From JAFMJV01 sp034436555 (GTDB taxonomy: Bacteria > Chloroflexota > Limnocylindria > Limnocylindrales > CSP1-4): a stretch of DNA of 64,000 nt. A model generated the notes under the pieces. It was not told where the DNA came from. It did no database searches and saw only the letters and a program-made list of their open reading frames with translations. Below are positions 51,284 through 59,549 of the stretch, one piece after another (position 1 is the stretch's first letter; the number at the start of each line of letters is the position of its first letter). Both the position numbers and the translations under genes were made by a program. The stretch lies in the NCBI GenBank assembly GCA_034436555.1, contig DAOTUU010000039.1, forward strand, positions 62,001 through 126,000. Direction: 5' to 3'.

Positions 51284-51682
51284 TCAGTGGACGACGACCA
51301 CGGTCGCGGCGGCGTTCACGGCGACGTGCGCGGTCACGCTCTCCGGCCAGGACCGCCCGTCCAGCGCCCGGCTCCCGCCCACGACCACGGTGTCGTAGCC
51401 GCCCTCCTCGGCGAGTCGCTCGATGGTCCGGGCGGGATCGCCCGCAGGCTCGATGAGTCCCGCATCGACGCCCGCATCGCGCAGCAGCGCGCGTGCCTCC
51501 ACCAGCTCCCGCGCATGGACGATGGCGGGCTCCTCATCGGCGCCCTCCACGCGTCCGAAACCCTCGGCCACGACCGAGACCACGTCGACACGAGACCCGA
51601 ACGCGACCGCGAGCCGAGCCGCCATGACGAGCGCCCGCCGACCCGGCTCGCCCCCGTCGTAGGCCACGAGGATCTTGTTCAT
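51284..51682 (-). CDS. Single-domain universal stress protein
   Basis: This 132-residue UspA domain starts MNKILVAYDGGEPGRRAL. The expected ATP loop is altered: the C-terminal part reads VVVGGSRALDGRSWPESVTAHV instead of GSRGxxxxxxxxGSVS, so ATP binding may be lost. It is the first gene of an operon with the CoA-transferase and possibly the CBS protein. The promoter region is shared with the divergent Rrf2 regulator and contains a 16-bp palindrome. Confidence 0.85.
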   Translation of the reverse strand: MNKILVAYDGGEPGRRALVMAARLAVAFGSRVDVVSVVAEGFGRVEGADEEPAIVHARELVEARALLRDAGVDAGLIEPAGDPARTIERLAEEGGYDTVVVGGSRALDGRSWPESVTAHVAVNAAATVVVVH

Positions 51683-51787
51683 GGCGACTCATCTCCTTCG
51701 GTGAGGGGACGCGCATCCGACGGCGTCCGCTGCGCCGTGTCGACGACTCGAACGCTGCCACACGCCGCTCGCCGGTCGGCAGGGCCA

Positions 51788-51803
51788 CCGGTCGCGCGAC
51801 CGG
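51788..51803. promoter_or_regulatory. 16-bp perfect palindrome between usp and rrf2
   Basis: CCGGTCGCGCGACCGG is fully self-complementary. It lies 106 bases before the Usp start and 120 bases before the Rrf2 start, in the spacer between the divergent genes. It is a candidate operator for the Rrf2 protein. Confidence 0.45.
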
Positions 51804-51910
51804 GTGACCTCTGGCCTCGACAGGCTCGGTCCGTCCTCCGTGCCGACAGCGGTCGGAGCGTGCGTCACGATGGGCCATTCGGCCCCTGCCCCGCGGGCAT
51901 CGAGGCGCGC

Positions 51911-51916
51911 CACACT
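51911..51916 (+). promoter_or_regulatory. -10-like element for the Rrf2 gene
   Basis: CACACT is followed by seven bases and the ATG at 51924, the leaderless spacing seen elsewhere, with one mismatch to TANNCT. Confidence 0.4.
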
Positions 51917-51923
51917 TGGGGGC

Positions 51924-52361
51924 ATGAAGCTCGAGCTCACCAGACGGGGTGCCTATGCCATCCGTGCCGCGGTCGCGCTGGCACGCATCAGCGACGGGAG
52001 ACTCACCTCGTCGGCCAGGATCGCGTCCGCCATGGGCATCCCTCCCCGGTTCCTGCCCCAGGTGATGGGCGACCTGGTGCGAGCCGGGATCGTGGAGGGG
52101 GTGGTCGGAAGGGCGGGCGGCTACCGCCTCGCGCGCGCCGCGGGGGACGTCTCGCTGCTGGAGGTCATCCAGGCTGCCGAGGGAGATGCGCGTCGACGGA
52201 CGTGCGTGCTGCGCGGCGTGGAGTGTGGCACGCAGCAGGGCGGCTGCGAGGTCCACGAGGTGTTCGTGGCGGCACAGGCGGCCCTCCTGGCCGAGTTGGA
52301 CGGCGCGTCGCTGCGGGACGTGCTCGACCGGGACGCGCGAGTCGTGGAGCTGGCCGTCTGA
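51924..52361 (+). CDS. Rrf2-family transcriptional regulator with three cysteines
   Basis: This 145-residue protein begins MKLELTRRGAYAIRAAVALARI, the typical Rrf2 winged-helix start. It continues with IASAMGIPPRFLPQVMGDLVRAGIVEGVVGRAGGYRLAR (recognition helix and wing). The sensor loop contains RTCVLRGVECGTQQGGCEVHEVF, three cysteines spaced C-x6-C-x6-C, able to hold an Fe-S cluster as in IscR or NsrR. It therefore may sense iron-sulfur status, oxygen or nitric oxide. It is divergent from the Usp/CoA-transferase operon, its likely target. Confidence 0.9.
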   Translation: MKLELTRRGAYAIRAAVALARISDGRLTSSARIASAMGIPPRFLPQVMGDLVRAGIVEGVVGRAGGYRLARAAGDVSLLEVIQAAEGDARRRTCVLRGVECGTQQGGCEVHEVFVAAQAALLAELDGASLRDVLDRDARVVELAV

Positions 52362-52439
52362 GCACGCTCGCCGGGCGGCCTGGCGGGCAGCGCGGTCGGG
52401 CGGGCAGGGCGGCCGGGCGGGCGCGGGAGGTGCCCAGAT

Positions 52440-53123
52440 CTAGAAGCTGCTGCCCGGCTTGTGCTTGGCCACGAAGGCCGCGGCCTGGGCCCGCCGCTGG
52501 AGGTTCAGCTTGGAGAGGATGGAGCTGACGTAGTTCTTGACCGTCTTGTCGGAGAGGTACACCTCCGACGCGATCTCCTTGTTGGTCTTCCCCTCGGCGA
52601 CGAGCAGCAGGATCTTCTGCTCCTGTGCGGTGAGCTGCGCGAACTCGTCGGTGTAGGTGCTGGTCGCGATGCGCCTGACCCGATCGAGGACCTTCTCCGT
52701 GACGGCCGGATCGAGCAGTGACTCGCCGCGTCCGACGGCCTCCAGCGCGGCCACGAGGTCGCGCGCCCGGACCTGCTTGAGGAGATAGCCGCTGGCGCCC
52801 GCCACGATCGCCGACAGCACGGCCTCCTCGTCGGGGTAGGAGGTGAGCATCACGACCCGCGTGGCCGGATGCTCCGCCCGGATGTCGCGACAGGCCTCGA
52901 TGCCCGAACCGTCCGGCAGCCGGACATCCATCACGATGAGGTCGGGCTGGTACCGCTGCGCCATCTCGATCGCCTCGGCGACCGAGCCCGCCTCGGCGAC
53001 GACCTGGAAATGCTCGCGCCGGTCGAGGAGCGCCACCAGTCCCTGCCGGACGACCTCGTGGTCGTCCACGACCAGCAGGCGGAGCGGACGTCTCGTCGCG
53101 TCCGGGCGACTGGCTTCGGTCAT
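52440..53123 (-). CDS. NarL/DevR-type response regulator
   Basis: This 227-residue regulator has a receiver domain with phospho-acceptor D66 (DLIVMDVRLPDGSG), acidic pair VVDDHE, Thr/Ser in VVMLTSYPDEE and Lys in GYLLKQVRARD. A LuxR-type helix-turn-helix follows: LTAQEQKILLLVAEGKTNKEIASEVYLSDKTVKNYVSSILSKLN. The last part closely resembles mycobacterial DevR (DosR). The start at 53123 overlaps the sensor kinase stop (ATGA), so the pair is translationally coupled. Confidence 0.94.
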   Translation of the reverse strand: MTEASRPDATRRPLRLLVVDDHEVVRQGLVALLDRREHFQVVAEAGSVAEAIEMAQRYQPDLIVMDVRLPDGSGIEACRDIRAEHPATRVVMLTSYPDEEAVLSAIVAGASGYLLKQVRARDLVAALEAVGRGESLLDPAVTEKVLDRVRRIATSTYTDEFAQLTAQEQKILLLVAEGKTNKEIASEVYLSDKTVKNYVSSILSKLNLQRRAQAAAFVAKHKPGSSF

Positions 53124-54712
53124 CGGTCGTGGTCCTCCCCTCGTCGGGGCGCGCGATGCGCCGCCTCGAAGCTGATGCGCGTGCCACCCGCCGGCCGGCT
53201 GTCCATCGTGAGGGTCCCGCCCAGCGTCTCTGCGCGCGCTCGCATGTTGCTCAGTCCGTGGTGGGTCGGTCCCCGGCTGGCCGTCGGATCGAACCCGCAT
53301 CCATCATCGCTGATGACCAGGCGCAGCACACCGTCCGCGACGCGCAGGTCCACCCGGACCTGCTGGGCATCCGCGTGGCGGGCCACGTTGCTGAGGGCCT
53401 CCCGTGTCAGCTGGAGCAGCTGCACGGCGTCCTCCGCATCGAGGTCCGCGCCGCCCTCCACGACCAGGTCCGTGGGCAGCAGCGTGGACCGACGGAACTC
53501 GTCCACGAGATTGGCCAGGCCGCCACCCAGGTCGACGTCCTCGAGCAGCTCCGGGCGCAGCCCGAAGATGAAGTTGCGGATGTCCCGGATGGTGCAGTGG
53601 ATCGCCTCGATGGCCGCCTCGATGCGTGCCTCGGCATCCGCAGGCTCATCGCGCATCAGCTCCCCGACATCCTCGAGCGACAGGCCCACCGCGTAGAGGG
53701 CCTGGATGATGCCGTCGTGGAGATCCTGCCCGATGCGCTCGCGCTCCTGGAGCACGGTGAGGGTGCGCAGTTCCTCGTGCAGTCGCGCGTTCTGGATGGC
53801 GATCCCGGCATGGCGCGCGAACGTCTCGACGAGGCGCTGGTCGTCGACGCTGAACTCGAGTCCGTTCTGCTTGTCCGTGAGGTACAGGTTTCCGATGGGC
53901 CGTCCCTCGAGGGTGACGGGGACGCCCAGAAAGGAGTGCATGCTCGGGTGGTTGGGAGGGAAGCCCGCCGATCGCGGATCCGCCTGCAGGTCCGCCAGAC
54001 GGAGGCTCTCACCCTCGCGGATGATGATGCCCAGGATGCCCTGGCCGCGCGGCGGGTGCCCGATGGCCCGTCGCGTCTCCTCGTCGATGCCGGAGGTGAT
54101 GAAGCGATCGATGCCCCCGTGCTCGCCGAGGATGCCGAGCGCGGCATACTGCGCCGCCACGAGCGGGCGCACCCGGTCCACGATCACCTGGAGCACCCGG
54201 TCCACCGACAGCTCCGCGGTGATCGCCGCGGTGGCGGCGTCGAGCGCGTCCAGGCGCGCCTGGGCCATCCGCGTGTCCGTGCGCGCCCACGCGAGCTCCA
54301 GCCCGGTTCGCAGGGCCGCGACCGCCGCCGATCTGCCGGGCGCGGGTCCCTCCACCAGCATCCGACCCAGCCGATGCCTGCCATCCGCGGTCACGAGCTC
54401 GATCCAGCCGGGGTCGCTCGGGGGAGGGGCGGTGGTCGATCCGGGTCGCCCGATGGGCCCCGCCAGGACGGGCCAGGGGGCGACGCGGAGCTCGATCCAG
54501 CCGCCCGTCGCACCACGCGCGTCGATGATGGCGCCCAACGCACCGAGCACCCCGGCGTCGTGACCTGCGTCCGGTTGGTGTTCCCAATCGTGGATGGCGG
54601 CGGCGAGCGTCACCAGCGGCAGCCCGCCGGGCGCCGACGGGTCCGGCACCGCGGGGTCGGGCGGCGCGTCCACGAGCGCGGCGGGGTCCGACAGGTCGGA
54701 TGGTGTGATCAT
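53120..54712 (-). CDS. GAF-domain sensor histidine kinase (DevS-like)
   Basis: This 530-residue kinase lacks transmembrane segments. A variable N-terminal 160 residues are followed by a GAF domain (about 170-315) with the DevS-like stretch AGFPPNHPSMHSFLGVPV; H255 or H259 could be a heme ligand by analogy with DevS. The HisKA_3 H-box is RERIGQDLHDGIIQALYAVG (H332). The ATPase has REALSNVARHADAQQ, ISDDGCGFD and GLSNMRARAETLGG. The start at 54712 follows TAGATT by seven bases. The gene is divergent from the multicopper oxidase. Heme binding is inference. Confidence 0.92.
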   Translation of the reverse strand: MITPSDLSDPAALVDAPPDPAVPDPSAPGGLPLVTLAAAIHDWEHQPDAGHDAGVLGALGAIIDARGATGGWIELRVAPWPVLAGPIGRPGSTTAPPPSDPGWIELVTADGRHRLGRMLVEGPAPGRSAAVAALRTGLELAWARTDTRMAQARLDALDAATAAITAELSVDRVLQVIVDRVRPLVAAQYAALGILGEHGGIDRFITSGIDEETRRAIGHPPRGQGILGIIIREGESLRLADLQADPRSAGFPPNHPSMHSFLGVPVTLEGRPIGNLYLTDKQNGLEFSVDDQRLVETFARHAGIAIQNARLHEELRTLTVLQERERIGQDLHDGIIQALYAVGLSLEDVGELMRDEPADAEARIEAAIEAIHCTIRDIRNFIFGLRPELLEDVDLGGGLANLVDEFRRSTLLPTDLVVEGGADLDAEDAVQLLQLTREALSNVARHADAQQVRVDLRVADGVLRLVISDDGCGFDPTASRGPTHHGLSNMRARAETLGGTLTMDSRPAGGTRISFEAAHRAPRRGEDHDR

Positions 54713-54719
54713 CCGCACC

Positions 54720-54725
54720 AATCTA
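54720..54725 (-). promoter_or_regulatory. -10 element for the DevS-like kinase
   Basis: TAGATT on the minus strand lies seven bases before the ATG at 54712, another leaderless-type promoter. Confidence 0.5.
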
Positions 54726-54744
54726 CCAGTCGGCGGGATGACAA

Positions 54745-56046
54745 ATGGCCCCTCGGATCGGGACGTCGGGCATCGGCGCGGGCGGCCCTGATCCCGAGAG
54801 CATCCACCCCATGCGCGATGAGACCTCCGCCACATCGTCCCCGAATGCTGTCACCGAGCCGGCGGCTCCAGCCGCATCGTCGCTGACACTGCCCCGCCGA
54901 TCGTTCCTCAAGGGCGCGGCCGTGGCCGCCGGCGCGGCCGCCGCCGCGTCGGTCGCGGCGAGCGTGCCCGCCATCGCGGGCAGCCGCCATGCCACCGCCC
55001 CGCTCCGGGCCCATCGCCTCCAATCGGGGGACATGGGCACCATGACGGCGCAGGCCGCCTCGCCGGCCGGCACCGGGGAGCCCATCCCGGCGGGCTGGAC
55101 CGAGCACGACGTCGCCGCGCGCGAGAAGGTGCGCCGCTTCGTGGGCAACCTCGCCAAGCCCCTCGGCATGTCCGAGTTCATCGGCGAGCCCGAGGCGCCG
55201 CCCGAGTTCACGCTGCTGCCCTTCGGCAACCTCCCGCTGACGCCCACGCTCGACGGCGAGGTCAAGGTGTTCGACCTGACGATCGACGAGATGGACTGGC
55301 AGATCGACGCCCTGATGCCGCCGGTGAAGGCCCTGGGCTACAACAGGACCTGGCCGGGTCCGCTCATCCGCGTCACGCAGGGCGACCGGGTGCGCGCCAA
55401 CTTCACCAACAACCTGCGCGAGACCACGGGCGTGCACTTCCACGGCGTGGAGTTCGACGACTGGTACATGGACGGCGTGCCGTTCCTGACCCAGCACCCG
55501 ATCGTGCCGGGCGAGACCTTCAGCTACGAGTTCACGGCGCGCAACGCCGGATCGCTGATGTATCACTCGCACCATAACGCCACGGACCAGGTGGGCCGAG
55601 GCCTGCTGGGCGCGTTCATCGTGGAGCCCAAGGATCCCGCCGAGCAGTACGTCAACAAGTACGGCGTGACCCAGGAGGTCATCTTCATCCACAACGACTC
55701 GCTGGGCGGCTTCACGATCAACGGCCGCGGGTTCCCCGCGACGCAGCCGATCATCGCCAAGGTCGGCGACCGGGTGCTCATCCGCTACATGAACGAGGGC
55801 GTGATGATGCATCCCTGGCACACGCACGGGTTCAAGCAGCGCATCGTCGCCCGCGACGGCTGGCCGCTGGGCAGTGCGGAGTTCTCGTGCGACACCCTGG
55901 GCGTGAACCCGGGCGAGCGCTTCGACGCGATCGTGGAGTGCGACCGCCCCGGCGTGTGGGCGTTCCACTGTCACATCCTGCCGCACGCCGAGGGGCTCGA
56001 CGGGATGTACGGCATGGTGACCGCGCTCGCCGTGCTCCCCAGATAG
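54745..56046 (+). CDS. Tat-exported multicopper oxidase
   Basis: This protein has a twin-arginine signal (PRRSFLKGAAVAAGAAAAAS) followed by a cupredoxin-type oxidase. All four copper motifs are complete: VHFHGVEF, MYHSHHNATDQ, MMHPWHTHGF and AFHCHILPHAEGLDGM. It should therefore have the trinuclear site and a type 1 copper with an axial Met. It would oxidise phenols, metals such as Mn or Cu, or act like a laccase, outside the membrane. At 433 residues it is shorter than three-domain laccases. The ATG at 54811 leaves a more normal 29-residue n-region before the twin Arg and may be the true start. Confidence 0.92.
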   Translation: MAPRIGTSGIGAGGPDPESIHPMRDETSATSSPNAVTEPAAPAASSLTLPRRSFLKGAAVAAGAAAAASVAASVPAIAGSRHATAPLRAHRLQSGDMGTMTAQAASPAGTGEPIPAGWTEHDVAAREKVRRFVGNLAKPLGMSEFIGEPEAPPEFTLLPFGNLPLTPTLDGEVKVFDLTIDEMDWQIDALMPPVKALGYNRTWPGPLIRVTQGDRVRANFTNNLRETTGVHFHGVEFDDWYMDGVPFLTQHPIVPGETFSYEFTARNAGSLMYHSHHNATDQVGRGLLGAFIVEPKDPAEQYVNKYGVTQEVIFIHNDSLGGFTINGRGFPATQPIIAKVGDRVLIRYMNEGVMMHPWHTHGFKQRIVARDGWPLGSAEFSCDTLGVNPGERFDAIVECDRPGVWAFHCHILPHAEGLDGMYGMVTALAVLPR

Positions 56047-56067
56047 GTCCAGCGGCCGGTTCGTGGG

Positions 56068-56541
56068 ATGCACCTGCCCATGACCACGAGCCAGCCAGCG
56101 CCCACCAACGGCCAGTTCCGGACGGTGATGCTGGCCACGGACCTGTCGCCATCGTCCGTGGAGGCGACCGACCGTGCCATCGAGCTCGCCGCCCGACTGG
56201 GAGCGAGGCTGCTCATCGTCAACGTCATGGACACCCGTCGCCTGGCGGGCGGCGGGTCGCACGACCGGATGGACCAGGCGCGCACCGAGCGCGAGGCGGT
56301 GCTCCTCGAGGTTGTGCGCGCCGCGCGTGCCAAGGGTGCGAACGCCGAGTTCCTGGTCTGGTCCGGTGACGCGGGCAACGCCCTGGTGGCCGCCGCGGAG
56401 GCGGAGGCGGTCGACCTGCTGGTGGTCGGCTCGCGCGGTCGGAGCGGTGCCGAGCGGATGCTGCTCGGCTCGGTCTCCGATCACCTGGTGCATCACGCGG
56501 GTTGCCCGGTGCTCGTGGTCCGCCCATCGAGGGACGACTGA
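56068..56541 (+). CDS. Universal stress protein
   Basis: This 157-residue UspA domain has FRTVMLATDLSPSSVEATDRA at its first strand and the complete ATP loop VVGSRGRSGAERMLLGSVSDHLVHHAGCPVLVV. An ATG four codons in (56080) is an equally good start. It follows the multicopper oxidase by 21 bases on the same strand and is probably co-transcribed, linking the oxidase to the stress island. Confidence 0.92.
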   Translation: MHLPMTTSQPAPTNGQFRTVMLATDLSPSSVEATDRAIELAARLGARLLIVNVMDTRRLAGGGSHDRMDQARTEREAVLLEVVRAARAKGANAEFLVWSGDAGNALVAAAEAEAVDLLVVGSRGRSGAERMLLGSVSDHLVHHAGCPVLVVRPSRDD

Positions 56542-56601
56542 GCGAGGGTTGACCGACGCGGCTCGGACCCGGGACGGGAGGGGCCGTTGGTCACATGACA
56601 C

Positions 56602-56671
56602 GGGACCAATGGACCTATCGTTAGGCCATCGCGTCGCAGACCATCAGGATGCAGCCAGGGACCAAGGTCCT
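56602..56671. promoter_or_regulatory. Two DosR-box-like dyads
   Basis: GGGACCAATGGACCT (56602-56616) and GGGACCAAGGTCCT (56658-56671) are imperfect palindromes resembling the DevR/DosR box GGGACTTNNGNCCCT. They lie 56 bases apart in the convergent spacer between a Usp gene and a nuclease gene. No gene start follows them, so if functional they would drive a small RNA or be decoys. Confidence 0.25.
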
Positions 56672-56758
56672 GAGCCGCACGACGGTTGCCGCCCCGAATG
56701 GGGGCTCGGGGCGGCCCCGCCGGCGTGCGGAGTCGTGACCGTCCCTGGCTTCTCCTCG

Positions 56759-56787
56759 GAGGCCGCCTGCTCATCCCAGGCGGCCTC
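56759..56787 (-). terminator. Strong hairpin after the PD-(D/E)XK nuclease gene
   Basis: GAGGCCGCCTG and CAGGCGGCCTC form a perfect 11-bp stem with a 7-base loop, 14 bases beyond the nuclease stop on the minus strand. It is a probable terminator, possibly acting in both directions between convergent genes. Confidence 0.65.
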
Positions 56788-56801
56788 AGCCGTTCCCGCG
56801 G

Positions 56802-58160
56802 TCAGGCAGCCTGGAAGGACGCCGCACGACCCAGCGCGGCCGCCGCCGCGCCGTTCGGCAGGTCGGGGATGCTCACTGCGGGGGTGCTCGGACGTCCCGA
56901 GGCCCGGAGCGCCGACTCCGCCTCCGCGACGCTCGCCAGGACCGCCTCGCGCATCCGATCGAGGCCGCCGTTGATGTCTCGCGCGGCAGTGCCGATCGTG
57001 GTCAACTGCATCTTCAGGCCCCGGATGCCCTCCAGCTGGTTGCGGATGGCCACGAGCGAGGCGGCCATGAGGGCGGTGTCCAGCTCCACCTCCTGGTCCC
57101 GGATGGACGCCAGCGCAAGGAGTCGTGCGAGTCGAAGAGCGGCCTCCAGCACCGAGGCGTCCGGCGCGGCGGGGTCGATCACGCAGTAGACGTCATCGCG
57201 GCGCACGTCGAAGGGAGCGATGCCCGCGGGTGCGTGCTGCGGCGTGAACACGACGAGCGCCACCGCCGCGCTGCGGTTTCGACGCGCCTCCGCGAGCTCG
57301 TCGCGCATCTGCCTCCCACTGATGGCACGGTCCTTGCACTCCACCACGATGCGCAGGTCCGCGCCTCCGGTGTGTCGCGGGTCGAGCGTGACGAGATAGT
57401 CGCCCTTGCGCGAGCGCAGCACATCCCCGGCCTCGGCGCCGGTCGCATCGAGCACGTCGCCCGAGCCTCGCGTGGCGACGCCCAGCAGGTCCCCGACGAG
57501 CGACTCGAAGTCCGCGCCCTTCGCAGCGGACCGCGCGCGCTCCGTGGCCCGGGCCGCCGCGGCCGCCTCGATCGCGGTGAGCCGGTCATTCAGGCGGCCG
57601 AACCCCTCCGCGACCTCGGTGCGGAACTGATGGAGCGGCGACCCCAGTCGGGTTGGATCGAGCAGCTGGGCGAGGCGGCTGGCGTCTCCGTCGAAGAACG
57701 TCCCCAGGAGCGTGCGCATCCGGCCGATCGCGGAGTCGCGGCGCGATTCATCGAACAGCTCGGCGACGAACCCGCGCAGTTGACCACGGTCGCCGAGAAA
57801 GCGTTCCAGGGTCCGCGGCAGCCGGCCGTCCTCGTCCGCGAAGTTCTGGCGCAACACGTCGTCCAGGGCGAGCGCGGCGCGCTCGTTGGCCATCTCCGTC
57901 TGGCGCACCATCGTCTCGAACTCGCGACGCACCACGTCCACGTCCATGGACACCCCGGCGTCCTGGAGCGCGGTCAGGCCGATGCGGAGGGCCCGTTCCA
58001 GCAGCGCCGGACGGTCCTCCGGGGGTCGCTGTGCGACGAACGCGGCCAGTGACCCGTCCGCGAGCACGAGGTCATCGATCCGGATGCGGTCTCCGTCGAC
58101 GTGCACGGTTCCTTGCGTCAGGGGTTGCGGGGCGACGGGGGAGGGGGTGACAGCGCTCAT
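56802..58160 (-). CDS. Putative PD-(D/E)XK nuclease of unknown family
   Basis: This 452-residue protein has a long helical N-terminal half (residues 45-210) and a restriction-endonuclease-like core: KGADFESLVGDLLG (E219), DYLVTLDP (D254) and ADLRIVVECKDRAISGRQM (E274, K276). That Asp, Glu-x-Lys order is the PD-(D/E)XK catalytic signature. A helical C-terminal region of about 110 residues follows. I do not recognise the family. Possible roles are DNA repair, DNA end processing or defence. The start region (58160) is not confirmed by a ribosome-binding site. It has no obvious partner gene. Confidence 0.7.
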   Translation of the reverse strand: MSAVTPSPVAPQPLTQGTVHVDGDRIRIDDLVLADGSLAAFVAQRPPEDRPALLERALRIGLTALQDAGVSMDVDVVRREFETMVRQTEMANERAALALDDVLRQNFADEDGRLPRTLERFLGDRGQLRGFVAELFDESRRDSAIGRMRTLLGTFFDGDASRLAQLLDPTRLGSPLHQFRTEVAEGFGRLNDRLTAIEAAAAARATERARSAAKGADFESLVGDLLGVATRGSGDVLDATGAEAGDVLRSRKGDYLVTLDPRHTGGADLRIVVECKDRAISGRQMRDELAEARRNRSAAVALVVFTPQHAPAGIAPFDVRRDDVYCVIDPAAPDASVLEAALRLARLLALASIRDQEVELDTALMAASLVAIRNQLEGIRGLKMQLTTIGTAARDINGGLDRMREAVLASVAEAESALRASGRPSTPAVSIPDLPNGAAAAALGRAASFQAA

Positions 58161-58223
58161 GGGGTCACGATGAGGACGTCGCGTGCCACCTTGCGTGGCA
58201 CGGATGCGGACCGGTCCCGAGAT

Positions 58224-59018
58224 TCAGCAGGAGGCGCGCCAGGCGTCCAGCCGAAGGTGCTTGCGGATGGCATGGATCCCCATCGCCGTCGCTCGGTCAC
58301 AGAACCGATCTCGCGCGAGGCGGTACTCCACGACGAGCACCGGCTTGCCGCGATCGAGGTAGGCCTGGTAGCGCCAGCACTCGCGGTACTGGAAGCACTC
58401 CTCGACGACGGCCAGATCCCAGGTGTCAACGAGCGCGCGCACGAGTCCGGGCCCATTCTTCTGGGCGACGGCCAGGCCCCGCGCTTGGGCGGCTCGGGCG
58501 AGCCAGCGGTCATACCGAAGCTGAGCCGCCCGAGTCAGCGGGAAGCCGGTGTCTTGGGCGTACCCGTCGATCCAGTCGTACTCCACGCCGTCGAACCCCT
58601 TGGCGGCGCAGCGGTCCAGGCGAGCCGCCATGATCGGCTTGAGCACGTCCAGCCGCCGGATGTCCAGCCAGCGCTCATCCTCCCAGCCATCGACCCGGCG
58701 GCCCTTGACCGATGCGGGGAAGCGTGCCGAATCCGGCCGGTAGGGCTCCCAGGTCCCGGCGTTCAGATAGCACAGCACGTGGGCGCCTCGCGCCTGGAGC
58801 GCCGCGATCGTGGCGCGAGACACCTCGAACAGGTCGACGTCGAACACCGTGGCATCGACGCTCCGGTCGATCGTCCCCGAGAGCTGGTACTGGAGCGTCT
58901 CCCCCGGGTCCGGGGTCCAGCGCGCGGGAGGCTCGGCGGCGCGCGCACGGCCGACCAGGAGGAGCGAGATCATCACGCCGAGCGCGAGCGCGCCGATGAG
59001 GGCCATGCGGTGCTTCAC
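58224..59018 (-). CDS. Secreted GH114-type (endo-alpha-1,4-polygalactosaminidase-like) protein
   Basis: This 264-residue protein has a signal peptide (ALIGALALGVMISLLLVGRARAA) and a TIM-barrel-like domain of the GH114/TM1410 group. Its motifs are LQYQLSGTIDRSVDATVFDVDLFEV, VLCYLNAGTWEPYRPD, LDRCAAKGFDGVEYDWIDGY and LAVAQKNGPGLV. The acidic residues in DVDLF and EYDW are the probable catalytic positions. Family members cleave galactosaminogalactan-type polysaccharides, but most bacterial ones are uncharacterised. The GTG start follows GAGGCT by six bases. Confidence 0.85.
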   Translation of the reverse strand: MKHRMALIGALALGVMISLLLVGRARAAEPPARWTPDPGETLQYQLSGTIDRSVDATVFDVDLFEVSRATIAALQARGAHVLCYLNAGTWEPYRPDSARFPASVKGRRVDGWEDERWLDIRRLDVLKPIMAARLDRCAAKGFDGVEYDWIDGYAQDTGFPLTRAAQLRYDRWLARAAQARGLAVAQKNGPGLVRALVDTWDLAVVEECFQYRECWRYQAYLDRGKPVLVVEYRLARDRFCDRATAMGIHAIRKHLRLDAWRASC

Positions 59019-59390
59019 GTCACCAGCCTCGCGCAGGCCCCGGGCGCCGGTCAAGAGGACCTTCGGGTGGCGCGCAGCCGCCGACGTCTGCCGTGGCGCG
59101 ACGCGGGTGGGGCGGGCGGCTCCCGCGTCCGCCCGCTCCGCCCGTGTCCGGCGGTCCGTGGCGCGCCGGTCCGGCCTCCCGTGGTGCGGGGGGTGCACCA
59201 CCGGGCGGCCGGCGGCGCCGGGGACCCGGTCCGCGACCGTCCCGCCCTCCGGATGGCCCTCCCGACGCACCGATCGGAGCCTGGGTCGCCGGACGGTGCG
59301 CCCGGTGCGCCGACCGACCGCCGGCGCCTCCCCCGACCGCCCGGTGGTGCACCGGGCGGACCGGGCGCGGCTGGCGGCGGGTGGCCCGGG

Positions 59391-59463
59391 GCGGGCGGCG
59401 GGGCACGGGCGACGCGCGGGCGGCGGGGCACGGGCGACGCGCGAGCGGCGGGGCGGGCGGCGC
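59391..59463 (+). repeat. 25-bp tandem repeat, two perfect copies plus a partial
   Basis: Identical 25-base units beginning GCGGGCGGCGGGGCAC lie at 59391-59415 and 59416-59440. A degenerate third copy follows to about 59463. It is entirely G and C except for one A-containing trinucleotide per half unit, consistent with slippage in non-coding DNA. Confidence 0.75.
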
Positions 59464-59543
59464 GCGAGCGGCCATGTGCGGACGGTGCGGCTGGCGGGCG
59501 CCATGCGCGAGAGTGGCGATGTCCCCGGGGTGGAGCCACGCGC

Positions 59544-59549
59544 TACGCT
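59544..59549 (+). promoter_or_regulatory. -10 element for the small hydrolase gene
   Basis: TACGCT is followed by six bases and the ATG at 59556, a clear leaderless-type start. Confidence 0.5.

Noticed and set aside
56686..57189. Plus-strand open frame after the DosR-like dyads
   Set aside because: Most of it is antisense to the PD-(D/E)XK nuclease gene and Ser/Arg-rich without motifs; it is not a convincing target gene for the sites.
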